A DNA stretch of 64,000 nucleotides from the NCBI RefSeq assembly GCF_009183365.2, contig NZ_CP068230.1:3935001-3999000 (forward strand). The letters run 5' to 3'. Below the pieces are notes generated by a model. The model had not been told where the DNA came from. It saw only the letters and a program-made list of their open reading frames with translations, and searched no databases. Shown here in pieces: positions 17,477 to 26,301 of this stretch (position 1 is the first letter of the stretch; each line of letters begins with the position of its first letter). Origin of the DNA: Shewanella algae. Lineage in GTDB: Bacteria > Pseudomonadota > Gammaproteobacteria > Enterobacterales > Shewanellaceae. A program made the translations under genes and the position numbers.

Positions 17477-18575
17477 TTACAGCCCGGACTTCAGGCTGGC
17501 TTCAATAAATCTGTCCAGATCACCGTCCAACACGGCCTGGGTATTACGGGTTTCCACCCCGGTGCGCAGATCCTTGATGCGGGAATCATCCAGCACGTAG
17601 GAGCGGATCTGACTGCCCCAGCCGATATCCGACTTGGCATCTTCCGCCGCCTGCTTCTCGGCGTTCTGCTTTTGCATCTCCAACTCAAACAGCTTGGCTT
17701 TCAGCTGTTTCATTGCCGTGTCTTTGTTCTTGTGCTGTGAACGGTCGTTCTGGCACTGCACCACGGTATTGGTCGGAAGGTGGGTAATACGCACCGCAGA
17801 TTCGGTTCTGTTAACGTGCTGACCACCGGCACCCGAGGCGCGGTACACGTCGATACGCAGATCGGCCGGATTGATGTCGATCTCGATGGAGTCGTCAATC
17901 TCAGGGTAAACAAACACAGAACAGAATGAAGTATGGCGACGGCCACCCGAGTCAAAGGGCGACTTACGTACCAGACGATGCACGCCGGTTTCGGTTCTCA
18001 GCCAGCCATAGGCATATTCACCGCTGAACTTGATGGTGGCACTCTTTATACCGGCCACATCGCCGTCTGAGACTTCGATAAGTTCAGGGTTGAAGTCATG
18101 TTCTTCACCCCAGCGCAGATACATGCGCAGCACCATGTTGGCCCAGTCCTGTGCTTCGGTACCGCCGGAACCGGACTGAATGTCCAGATAGCAGTCGGAA
18201 GCGTCCTGTGGACCCGAGAACATACGGCGGAACTCCAGCTCTTCCAGGCGCTTTTCCAGATCGCCCAGTTCACTGTTGGCATCATTGAAGGTTTCTTCAT
18301 CTTCCTCTTCAATGGCCAGCTCCAGCAGCCCCTCGACATCTTCGAGGCCCGCATCCATATCGTCTATGGTCTTAACCACAACTTCCAGCGCCGAGCGCTC
18401 TTTACCCAGGGCCTGAGCACGCTCTGGCTCATTCCATACTTCGGAGCTTTCCAGCTCGCGGCTTACTTCTTCCAGACGCTCTTTCTTGGCGTCATAGTCA
18501 AAGATACCCCCTAAGGAGCATTGTGCGGTCGGCAAGCTCCTTGATTTTGTTTTTTACCGGATTGACTTCAAACAT
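17477..18575 (-). CDS. prfB: Peptide chain release factor 2 (programmed +1 frameshift)
   Basis: Recognises UGA and UAA stop codons and triggers peptide release. The coding region is split: ATG 18575 opens 25 codons (MFEVNPVKNKIKELADRT..LRGYL), codon 26 is an in-frame TGA (18500-18498), and the rest is in the +1 frame. A ribosome slipping on CTT-TGA-C continues with DYDAKKERLEEVSREL to the stop at 17477, 365 residues in all, the E. coli length. The stop-recognition tripeptide SPF (in VRKSPFDSGG) and the GGQ of the peptidyl-transferase centre (SGAGGQHVNRTES) are present. It is upstream of lysS in the same operon. A simple ORF call from 18535 has a wrong N-terminus. Confidence 0.97.
18497..18515 (-). 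promoter_or_regulatory. RF2 autoregulatory +1 frameshift site
   Basis: On the minus strand CTTAGGGGGTATCTTTGAC: an internal Shine-Dalgarno-like AGGGGG three bases before the slippery CTT, then the UGA stop and C. It matches the E. coli prfB site. Low RF2 slows termination at UGA and raises frameshifting. Confidence 0.97.
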
Positions 18576-18847
18576 GCGATTTCAACTTTCTTTGGTGTTA
18601 AGGACGTATGCAAACGAGGGATTTTAACCCAAGCAGCCGCTGAAACCTATGCCACAGCGGGCAGAAGCTTGTTTTTTTTTCGTCGGCGCCGTATTCCGCG
18701 TCTGTTCCGATAAAGCATCTGACACACTCTAGCCAATTCCGCGGTGAAAAAACTGTGACAAAAAATCAAATATGCCAACTCAATCAGTAAATAAACCGGA
18801 CGAGCATGCCGATCAGCAGCTTTCAATGACAGGCTATACTTGCAACC

Positions 18848-19825
18848 ATGGAGCAGAAAAATTGCTGTTATCAGGAAGACGAGGGCTTTTGCTGTGAGGA
18901 ACCAGCCGGTGAGTCAGGCCTCTGTTACTGGCACGACCCGAGAATCGTCAAAAACCACCCCGAAGACAGGGCCAGGCTCGAAGCTTTCGCCCGCGGCGGC
19001 GGCATGCTCAGAGGCATCTGCCTCAAGGGTGCTGAACTGGCCGGTATCGATCTGGTAAAACATCACTCTAAAACCGGCTATGACATGAGTTATGCCGAGC
19101 TGTATCGGGCCAACCTTCAAGGCGCCCACATGTTCAATCTGACTCTGGATAACGCCAGCCTGATGAAGGCCGACCTGCGTGACGCCAACCTGCACTGCGC
19201 CAAGCTCAACAACTGCAATCTGCTGGGAGCCAAATGGAATGGTGCCCGTATCGAGAATATCTACACTGGCAAGCTATTGCGTCAGGAACGCATGGCGCTG
19301 CAGGCAGAAAGAGTCGGTGAACGTGAAATCGCCCACGACTACTTTGAACAGGCCGAAGAGATCTACCGGGATCTGCGCAAGGCGGCCGAGCGTGAAGGCC
19401 TGTTTGCCATGGCCGGCCTCTACATTCGCCGCGAGCTCACCATGCGGCGCCATCTGCTACCCAAATGGAGCGGCAGAAGGATGTTGTCCAAGTTGATCGA
19501 TCTCTTCTGCGGTTATGGCGAAGACCCGCTCAGGGTGGTGATTTTCTCGCTGGCTTTGGTGTTTGTCTGTGCCTTCATCTACTGTTTTACCGGCGTCAGT
19601 TATGATGGCCGGATCCATCAGTTTGCCCCGGGCCGCGCCATCACAGACTATATGTCACTGTTCGGCAACTGCCTGTATTACTCGGTGGTAACCTTCACAA
19701 CCCTGGGATACGGCGACTTCACCCCTGTGGGTTTTTCCCGCGCCGTGGCCGCCATTGAAGCCTTCACCGGCAGTTTCACCATAGCCCTGTTTGTGGTGGT
19801 GTTTGTCAAGAAGATGACCCGCTGA
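18848..19825 (+). CDS. Pentapeptide-repeat potassium-type ion channel with Cys-rich N-terminus
   Basis: Predicted 325-residue inner-membrane channel with three parts. (1) A Cys/His-rich N-terminus: CCYQEDEGFCC, then GLCYWHDP, which looks like a small metal-binding module. (2) Pentapeptide repeats at about 55-140, pattern A(D/N)LXX, e.g. LYRANLQGAHM and ADLRDANLHCAKLNNCNLLG. (3) After a charged helical linker (REIAHDYFEQAEEIYRDLRK), a two-helix pore domain (about 232-250 and 300-320) with the selectivity filter TTLGYGD near 284-290. The filter implies K+ conduction. ATG 18848; divergent from prfB. No partner gene adjacent. The N-terminal module may gate the channel in response to metal or redox; that is inference. 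Confidence 0.88.
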   Translation: MEQKNCCYQEDEGFCCEEPAGESGLCYWHDPRIVKNHPEDRARLEAFARGGGMLRGICLKGAELAGIDLVKHHSKTGYDMSYAELYRANLQGAHMFNLTLDNASLMKADLRDANLHCAKLNNCNLLGAKWNGARIENIYTGKLLRQERMALQAERVGEREIAHDYFEQAEEIYRDLRKAAEREGLFAMAGLYIRRELTMRRHLLPKWSGRRMLSKLIDLFCGYGEDPLRVVIFSLALVFVCAFIYCFTGVSYDGRIHQFAPGRAITDYMSLFGNCLYYSVVTFTTLGYGDFTPVGFSRAVAAIEAFTGSFTIALFVVVFVKKMTR

Positions 19826-20012
19826 GCCAGATCACACTGGCCAAAATCCATTTTTCAGATGAGTGCACAGAGTCGATAGGCTTTGTGAATTCCCCGGCAA
19901 AAGCCTGTTCCAGCTCAATGAAGCAAACCCCGCGATCGATATACTGCATGGTTATCAGCTTAATTAGTCCCTACTTCACCGCCATTAAGGTGAGCAAATA
20001 ACAAGGCTGCCC

Positions 20013-23000
20013 ATGTTTGAGATCTATATCGACGGTCAGGCCGTCAGCGCCTTTGAGGGCGAGACCCTGTTGCAGGCGGCCCAGCGGGCCGGCATCGACA
20101 TTCCTTGTCTGTGTCACCATACAGACCCCGGTTCGGCTACCACAGAAGGCGCCGATGAACACCTGTGCCAACTGACCCGGCTCGACCAGATAATGGCCGA
20201 CACAGACAGGCCGCTGCTGGCCTGCTCGACTCCGGCAATTGCCGGAATGCAGCTCAAGAATCATACCCAGGCAGTGCACAGCCATCGGCAGCAGGCGCTG
20301 AAACGGATATTGAAAGATCACTTCGCCGATTGCGAAGCCCCCTGCCAGCAAGCCTGCCCGGCGGGCGTCGATGTGCAGTCTTATCTGTATCACATAGGTC
20401 AGGGCAACCATACAGAAGCAGTGCGCATCCTCAAGCAGACCCTGCCTCTGCCACTGTCTATCGGCCGGGTCTGCCCGGCATTTTGTGAAAGCGCCTGTCG
20501 CCGCGCCCTGATCGATGAGCCACTGGCGATACGTCAGCTCAAGCGCCACGCCGCCGATCTGGACTTGGCCGATACCGAGCCCTATCAGCCGCCCAAGGCC
20601 GACCCCAGCGGCAAGAAGGTGGCCATAATCGGCGCAGGTCCCGCCGGGCTCAGCGCCGGGTTTTTCCTCGCCAATCAGGGCCATGACGTGGACATCTTTG
20701 AGGCCGCTCCCAAGGCCGGTGGCTGGCTAAGATACGGCATTCCCGAGTATCGCCTGCCCAAGGCGATACTCGATAGAGAGATAGCTCTGCTGGAGCGAAG
20801 CGGCATCCGCATTCACACCAACACAACCATAGGCGAACAAATACTGCTGCCGAAACTGGCCAAGGAGTATCATGCCCTCTGTCTGGCGATGGGCGCGCAA
20901 AAGGCCGTACCACTGGACTATCCCGGCAGCGACCTGCCCGGCTGCTATCTCGGGGTCGACTACCTTAAAGATCTGGCAATGGACCACCAACTGGTCACGG
21001 GCAAGAAAGTGGCCGTTGTCGGCGGCGGCAATACCGCCATCGATTGCGCCCGCAGCGCCAGACGCCTAGGCGCCGAGGTGACACTGATCTACCGGCGCAC
21101 CAAAGAGGAGATGCCGGCCGAAGCCTTTGAAATTCATGAAGCTGAACAGGAAGGGATCCACTTCCTGCTGCTGACCAATCCTGTGGCCAACCATGCCGGC
21201 AGTGACGGCCGTCTTGCACGAGTCACGCTGGAAAAAATGTCCTTGGGCGAACCGGATGCCTCCGGCCGCCGCCGGCCTCAGCCCAGCGGCGAAACCTTCG
21301 ACTGCGAGTTTGATACCCTGATCGCCGCCGTGTCCCAATCACCGGAGCTGGCCTTTCTGCAACAGGCCGAAAACCGTCTGCTGCAAGGCGCTCCGGCGCT
21401 AAGCCGCTGGAATACGATCAACGGCTGTGACATCAGCATGAGCACCGGGTTGGAAAAACTGTTTGTTATCGGCGATGTGCGCCGCGGACCCGCCACTGCG
21501 GTGGAAGCGGTCGCCGATGGTCGCCGCGCCGCCGAGGCCATAAACGCCCTGTTCAATCAGGGGCTCAGTTGCCCGCTCACGCCGGTGGCGTTCAATGCCA
21601 GCAAGGCGATAGGTCTCAAGTCCCAACTGGATTTACCCAAAGATCTTTTCCCTTCACAGGTCAAAAGTGCCAGAGTCAAGATGCCGGAGTTACCTGTGAC
21701 CGAGCGCCTGAGTAACTTTGCCGAAGTAGAGCTGGGACTGACGCCGCAAATGGCCGAAGCCGAGGCCAAACGCTGCCTCGAATGTGGCTGTCAGGCCAAT
21801 ATGGACTGTCGCTTGCGGGACTATGCCAGTGAATACAAGGTCAGCAACCAGGGCTTGCTTGAGCAGGATGCCAGTGGCGACTCGGCACTGCTGGCCAGAC
21901 ACTTTGCCCAGGATTTGAGTACTCCCTTTATCCGTTTCGATGCCAACCGCTGCATCAGCTGCGGAGCCTGCGTTGACATCTGCCACCGCCGCAGTGGCCA
22001 CAAGGCCATCAGCTTTGAGGCCAACCAATTCTCGGCGCTACCGGGAGGCAGTAGCGAGCGCCGGGCCCCCAGAGCCGGTTTCAGCGTTTCCATGGCCGAC
22101 AGCGATTGTGTTCAGTGCGGCAACTGCCTGCAGGTGTGCCCAACCGGCGCCCTGGTCGATGCCCGCCACAAGACCCAAGGACAAGCCCCCGACACCAAGG
22201 TGACCAGCACCATCTGCACCTATTGCGGCGTGGGTTGCCGCATCCGCTTCAAGGTCGGCACCACCCAGAATCGTATCCTTGCTGCAGAGGGCGATGTGCG
22301 CTCACCTGTGAACCAGGGCATGCTCTGCGTCAAGGGCCGCTTCGGCTTTGACTTTATCAACAGTGAAGAGCGCCTTACCCAGCCGCTGGTTCGCCGTAAC
22401 GGCAAATTGGAACCCTGTAGCTGGCAAACGGCCATCAGCTATATTGCCGCCCACTGGCAAGAACAATTGGAACAGTTTGGCCCGAGTTCATTCGGCGCAC
22501 TGGCATCCGCCAAGGCCACCAATGAAGAAAACTTCCTGCTGCAAAAGCTGTTCAGAGCCGTTATCGGCAGCAACAACATAGATCACTGCGCCCGTCTGTG
22601 CCACGCCTCCACAGTGACCGGGCTCTATGATGCTCTCGGCAGCGGCGCCATGACCAATGATATTCCCGGCATAGAGGATTCAGATCTCATCTTTATCCTG
22701 GGCTCGGATACCGACTGCGCCCACCCCATCATAGCCTCGAGGATCAAGTCGGTCGTCAGCCGCGGCAAGGCAAGGCTCCTGGTCGCCGATCCCAAGCGGG
22801 TCAGCATAGCCGACAGCGCCGAGCTGTTTGTGCGTCATCGCCCCGGCACAGATGTGATGCTGCTCAACGCCATCATGCAGCAGATACTGCTTAACGATTG
22901 GCATGACAAGGCCTGTATCCGCAGCCGCACAACAGGCTTTGAGGCCTTGCGCGAAGAGCTTTTGCGGCCGGACTACAGCCTGGAGCAGGCCGCCAGGGTG

Positions 23001-24260
23001 ACCGGCGTCAGCAGCAGCGAAATCGCGGCCATGGCTGAGATGCTGGGCACCGCCCAAAAGACCGCCCTCTACTACGCCATGGGAATTACCCAGCACACCA
23101 CAGGCCATGACAATGTCACTGCCATTGCCAACTTGCAGCTATTGCTGGGTAACCTCGGGCTCGACGGCGCCGGGATCAACCCTTTGCGCGGCCAGAGCAA
23201 TGTCCAGGGTGCCTGTGATATGGGCGCCCTGCCCAACTATTTCAGCGGCTATCAACGTCTGGATGACGATGCTGCGCGGCTGAAACTGGCGCGGGCCTGG
23301 GACACAGATAAGCTGAGCCCTGAGACAGGTATTCCAGCCTCTCATATGATGCAGGCGATTTTGGATGGCCGGCTGCAGAGCCTGTTTGTCATGGGCGAAA
23401 ACCCGGTACTGAGCGACCCTGACCAGGCCCATGTTCTCAAGGCGCTGAAAAAGCTGCCATTTTTGGTAGTGCAGGATATCTTTCTCACCGAAACTGCCGA
23501 AATGGCCGATGTGGTATTGCCGGCAGCGGCCTTTGCCGAAAAGCGCGGCCACTTCACCAATACCGAGCGCCGGGTTCAACGACTGGAAGTCGCCTTGCAA
23601 TCGCCAGGGAATGCCCGCCCGGACTGGCAGATACTGCAGCTGCTGGCCAATGCCATGGGCGCCGACTGGCACTATGGCGATGAACAGGCAATTTGGCAGG
23701 AAGTCACCGCCCTGACCCCTAGCTACGCCGGGATCAGTTGGCACAGAACCACGGATAATCCGGCCGGGTTGCAATGGCCTTGCCCAGATGAGCAACATCC
23801 GGGTACCCGAGTATTGCACCGCAACAGCTTTACCCATGGCAAAGGACGACTGCAGCCGGTCAATTATCGTTTACCGGCTGAGCTGCCGGACGATGACTAT
23901 CCCTTGATGCTGTCGACCGGACGCCTGCTGGAGCAGTTCCACACAGGCACCATGACTCGTAAAACCGCCGGGCTGGACGAACTCGGCTCCCCCAGAGTGA
24001 TGATCTCGGTTGAGGATGCCGAGCGTTTGGGCGTCGGCAAGGGCGACTGGCTCAAACTGGAAAGCCGCCGCGGTGAAATCTTTATTCAGGCCTTTGTCAG
24101 CCGCCGGGCTCAGCCTGGGGTGCTGTTCCTGCCATTCCATTTCGTGGAAGCCGCGGCCAACAAGCTGACCATCAATGCGCTGGATCCCGTGGCCCATATT
24201 CCTGAGTTCAAGGTGTGTGCCGTCAAGGCAGAGCGCGCCGAGGCGCCCCCAGCGACTTGA
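20013..24260 (+). CDS. Formate dehydrogenase alpha subunit fused to a GltD-like NAD(P)H/FAD module
   Basis: A 1415-residue single-chain oxidoreductase, cytosolic by lack of signal. Order: a [2Fe-2S] ferredoxin-like N-terminus (1-100), a GltD-type Cys cluster domain (CEAPCQQACPAG, GRVCPAFCESACRR), two Rossmann folds (KKVAIIGAGPAGLS near 203, KKVAVVGGGNTAIDCARSAR near 333), a two-[4Fe-4S] ferredoxin (CISCGACVDIC; CVQCGNCLQVCP), then the molybdopterin catalytic domain with its own cluster (CTYCGVGC near 731) and C-terminal cofactor-binding domain. The residue at the selenocysteine position is Cys (ARLCHAS, about 862). It probably oxidises formate and passes electrons to NAD(P)+ within one chain. 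No fdhD or accessory subunit is adjacent. AAGG seven bases before ATG 20013. Confidence 0.88.
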   Translation: MFEIYIDGQAVSAFEGETLLQAAQRAGIDIPCLCHHTDPGSATTEGADEHLCQLTRLDQIMADTDRPLLACSTPAIAGMQLKNHTQAVHSHRQQALKRILKDHFADCEAPCQQACPAGVDVQSYLYHIGQGNHTEAVRILKQTLPLPLSIGRVCPAFCESACRRALIDEPLAIRQLKRHAADLDLADTEPYQPPKADPSGKKVAIIGAGPAGLSAGFFLANQGHDVDIFEAAPKAGGWLRYGIPEYRLPKAILDREIALLERSGIRIHTNTTIGEQILLPKLAKEYHALCLAMGAQKAVPLDYPGSDLPGCYLGVDYLKDLAMDHQLVTGKKVAVVGGGNTAIDCARSARRLGAEVTLIYRRTKEEMPAEAFEIHEAEQEGIHFLLLTNPVANHAGSDGRLARVTLEKMSLGEPDASGRRRPQPSGETFDCEFDTLIAAVSQSPELAFLQQAENRLLQGAPALSRWNTINGCDISMSTGLEKLFVIGDVRRGPATAVEAVADGRRAAEAINALFNQGLSCPLTPVAFNASKAIGLKSQLDLPKDLFPSQVKSARVKMPELPVTERLSNFAEVELGLTPQMAEAEAKRCLECGCQANMDCRLRDYASEYKVSNQGLLEQDASGDSALLARHFAQDLSTPFIRFDANRCISCGACVDICHRRSGHKAISFEANQFSALPGGSSERRAPRAGFSVSMADSDCVQCGNCLQVCPTGALVDARHKTQGQAPDTKVTSTICTYCGVGCRIRFKVGTTQNRILAAEGDVRSPVNQGMLCVKGRFGFDFINSEERLTQPLVRRNGKLEPCSWQTAISYIAAHWQEQLEQFGPSSFGALASAKATNEENFLLQKLFRAVIGSNNIDHCARLCHASTVTGLYDALGSGAMTNDIPGIEDSDLIFILGSDTDCAHPIIASRIKSVVSRGKARLLVADPKRVSIADSAELFVRHRPGTDVMLLNAIMQQILLNDWHDKACIRSRTTGFEALREELLRPDYSLEQAARVTGVSSSEIAAMAEMLGTAQKTALYYAMGITQHTTGHDNVTAIANLQLLLGNLGLDGAGINPLRGQSNVQGACDMGALPNYFSGYQRLDDDAARLKLARAWDTDKLSPETGIPASHMMQAILDGRLQSLFVMGENPVLSDPDQAHVLKALKKLPFLVVQDIFLTETAEMADVVLPAAAFAEKRGHFTNTERRVQRLEVALQSPGNARPDWQILQLLANAMGADWHYGDEQAIWQEVTALTPSYAGISWHRTTDNPAGLQWPCPDEQHPGTRVLHRNSFTHGKGRLQPVNYRLPAELPDDDYPLMLSTGRLLEQFHTGTMTRKTAGLDELGSPRVMISVEDAERLGVGKGDWLKLESRRGEIFIQAFVSRRAQPGVLFLPFHFVEAAANKLTINALDPVAHIPEFKVCAVKAERAEAPPAT

Positions 24261-24274
24261 AATTGAGCCACATT

Positions 24275-24309
24275 AAAAACGGCGCCATAGTTGGCGCCGT
24301 TTTTTTATT
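24275..24309 (+). terminator. Terminator of the formate dehydrogenase fusion gene
   Basis: AAAAACGGCGCCA, loop, TGGCGCCGTTTTTTTATT: long perfect stem with T-run 15 bases after the stop; convergent to the chemoreceptor gene. Confidence 0.92.
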
Positions 24310-24353
24310 TCCTTATTTTCCTACTGAGCACTGAAGCCAATGGAGGATGGGTG

Positions 24354-26024
24354 TTAGACCCGAAACTGGTTGACCAACTTGCCGAGGTTATCACCACTGT
24401 GGGACACAGTCTGACTGACCCTGGCCGCATCTTCGCTGGAATGCAGCAGCTCGGCGACTATCTCCTGAATGGCGTAAATATTCCGGTTAATCTCCTCAGT
24501 CACTGAACTCTGCTCTGTGGCGGCGGTGGCAATTTGGGTACTCATATCATTGATGGAGGTGACAGAGCTGGTCACAGCTCCCAGGCTTTCGGAGATAAGC
24601 TTTGACGACTCGACACTGCGGTGGCAACTCTGCTGACTCTCTTCCATGGCACTCACCGCCTGACTCACCAGACGATGCAGCTCACTGAGCATCTCGTTGA
24701 TCTCCAAAGTGCTGGCCTGGGTACGACTCGCCAGACTGCGCACTTCATCGGCCACCACAGCAAAACCTCGGCCCTGCTCACCGGCGCGAGCCGCTTCAAT
24801 GGCAGCATTCAATGCCAACAGGTTGGTCTGCTCGGCAATGCCGCCGATGACAGACAGCACGCTGTTGATCCGCTGTGATTGCTCGCTGAGCGACTGAATA
24901 TGGTTGGCGGCGCTGTTGATTTCCGCCATCAGGGTGGAGATCTCGGTCAGCGAGGTATCGACGCACTCCTGGGCCTTGGCCACTTCGTCGGTAGCCACAT
25001 GAGTGGCTTCCGCCACCTGGGTAGTGTTCATCGCCACTTCCTGAGCGGTAGAAGACATCTCGGTAATGGCGGTCACCACCTGATCGGTTTCATTGTTGTG
25101 ATTCACCAACTGGGATGCTATCGCCTGGGTCTGGGAATGGATGGAACCGGCGGCATCCTGCACTTCATGGGTGGCCGTGGTGACATCGCGGATGATGTGC
25201 TGCAGTTTTTCGACAAAGCGATTGAACGCCAGCCCCAACTGGGCAATCTCATCTTCACCGCGCACCTGCAGGCGCTTGGTCAGGTCCCCTTCCCCCTGAG
25301 CGATATCGTTGAGGTTATCCAACATATTGCGGATAGGGATTATCATCCGCTGAGCAGTAAAGAGAATGGCAAACACAGTAACCAGAGTCAGCACCAGCGA
25401 CATCAACAGCACCCCTATGGTCTTGGCCTGCATCTCCTCGGTGGCGGTTTGTCGATAAGCGGCAACAGCCGCCTCTATATCATCCACATAAACACCTGTG
25501 CCTACCAACCAGTCTTTCCCGGGGACCCGTATGGCATAAGCTATCTTTTCCACCAGGCCAGTCACTCCGGGCTTGGCATGGAAGTAGTTGATAAAGCCTT
25601 TACCACTTCTGGCGGCATCGATAAGACCGCGCACAATTTGTGTGCCATTGGGGTCTGTCATGCCGCTTTGATCTGTGCCTTCCTGCTCAGGCTTAACCGC
25701 ATGAAATACACTGATCCCATTGAAATCATAAATGAAGAAGTATCCGGCACTGCCAAACCTCTGTTGCCGCAACGCCGCGTTGACATCACCTCTGTCTCCC
25801 AGACCGAGTTGATAGTTGATGTTTTCCAAAGCCAGCCCTGTCGCATCCTTGAGTTGCTGTTTTCGTTCATCGACCAACTTTTGTTTGAATAAAGCGATCG
25901 AATTTTCCAGTGATTGATGTTCGGCACGATAGGAATACCCCATCACCAATATCAAAGTCAGAATTAAAGGTAGTAAAGCCAGCAGCAAGAATTTGCTTCT
26001 CAAGCTCAGAGCAGACAAGGACAT
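24354..26024 (-). CDS. Methyl-accepting chemotaxis protein with sCache_2 sensor (twin 1)
   Basis: Membrane chemoreceptor feeding CheA/CheW. Start at ATG 26024 (MSLSALSLRSKFLLLALLPL, 556 residues), with GGGGGGAAG just upstream; a longer frame reaches 26051. Layout: first helix about 12-32; periplasmic single-Cache sensor about 40-190 (RFGSAGYFFIYDFNG, then VPGKDWLVGTGVYVDDIE); second helix about 200-220; HAMP (GEGDLTKRLQVRGEDEIAQL); and a signalling domain with the hairpin tip EQTNLLALNAAIEAARAGEQ. No CheR-binding pentapeptide at the C-terminus. Its cytoplasmic half is almost the same as that of the next gene. Confidence 0.95.
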   Translation of the reverse strand: MSLSALSLRSKFLLLALLPLILTLILVMGYSYRAEHQSLENSIALFKQKLVDERKQQLKDATGLALENINYQLGLGDRGDVNAALRQQRFGSAGYFFIYDFNGISVFHAVKPEQEGTDQSGMTDPNGTQIVRGLIDAARSGKGFINYFHAKPGVTGLVEKIAYAIRVPGKDWLVGTGVYVDDIEAAVAAYRQTATEEMQAKTIGVLLMSLVLTLVTVFAILFTAQRMIIPIRNMLDNLNDIAQGEGDLTKRLQVRGEDEIAQLGLAFNRFVEKLQHIIRDVTTATHEVQDAAGSIHSQTQAIASQLVNHNNETDQVVTAITEMSSTAQEVAMNTTQVAEATHVATDEVAKAQECVDTSLTEISTLMAEINSAANHIQSLSEQSQRINSVLSVIGGIAEQTNLLALNAAIEAARAGEQGRGFAVVADEVRSLASRTQASTLEINEMLSELHRLVSQAVSAMEESQQSCHRSVESSKLISESLGAVTSSVTSINDMSTQIATAATEQSSVTEEINRNIYAIQEIVAELLHSSEDAARVSQTVSHSGDNLGKLVNQFRV

Positions 26025-26252
26025 AACTTCCCCCCAGTAGCTGTCAGACACTCTTTACTGAGTATAGTCCCGCGCCCCAACATGCAATATCAATATGATT
26101 ACAAATAAAACAATTAACAAACAAATGATTCAAAATGTTACACAAATTACTTTTTTACCTTACGACCAACCGAAAGGTTCCACGATTGGCGGGGAATGGT
26201 TACTGGGAAACATCATAAGCGGTACGGCATCTTGTGCTGGATGGTCGAGATA

Positions 26253-26290
26253 AAGAAACAGCGCCAAATGGCGCTGTTTCTGTTTTCTTC
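26253..26290 (-). terminator. Terminator of the second chemoreceptor gene
   Basis: On the minus strand GAAACAGCGCC, loop ATTT, GGCGCTGTTTCTTTA, just after the stop of the gene starting at 27960. It shows that the twin MCP genes are separate transcription units. Confidence 0.82.
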
Positions 26291-26301
26291 ATATAGAATG
26301 A

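Noticed and set aside
18498..18500. In-frame TGA in prfB as a sequencing error or pseudogene mark
   Set aside because: The surrounding sequence is the known RF2 programmed frameshift site and the remaining protein is intact.
22595..22605. Possible selenocysteine in the formate dehydrogenase
   Set aside because: The codon at the catalytic position is TGC (Cys), not TGA, and no in-frame stop interrupts the 1415 codons.
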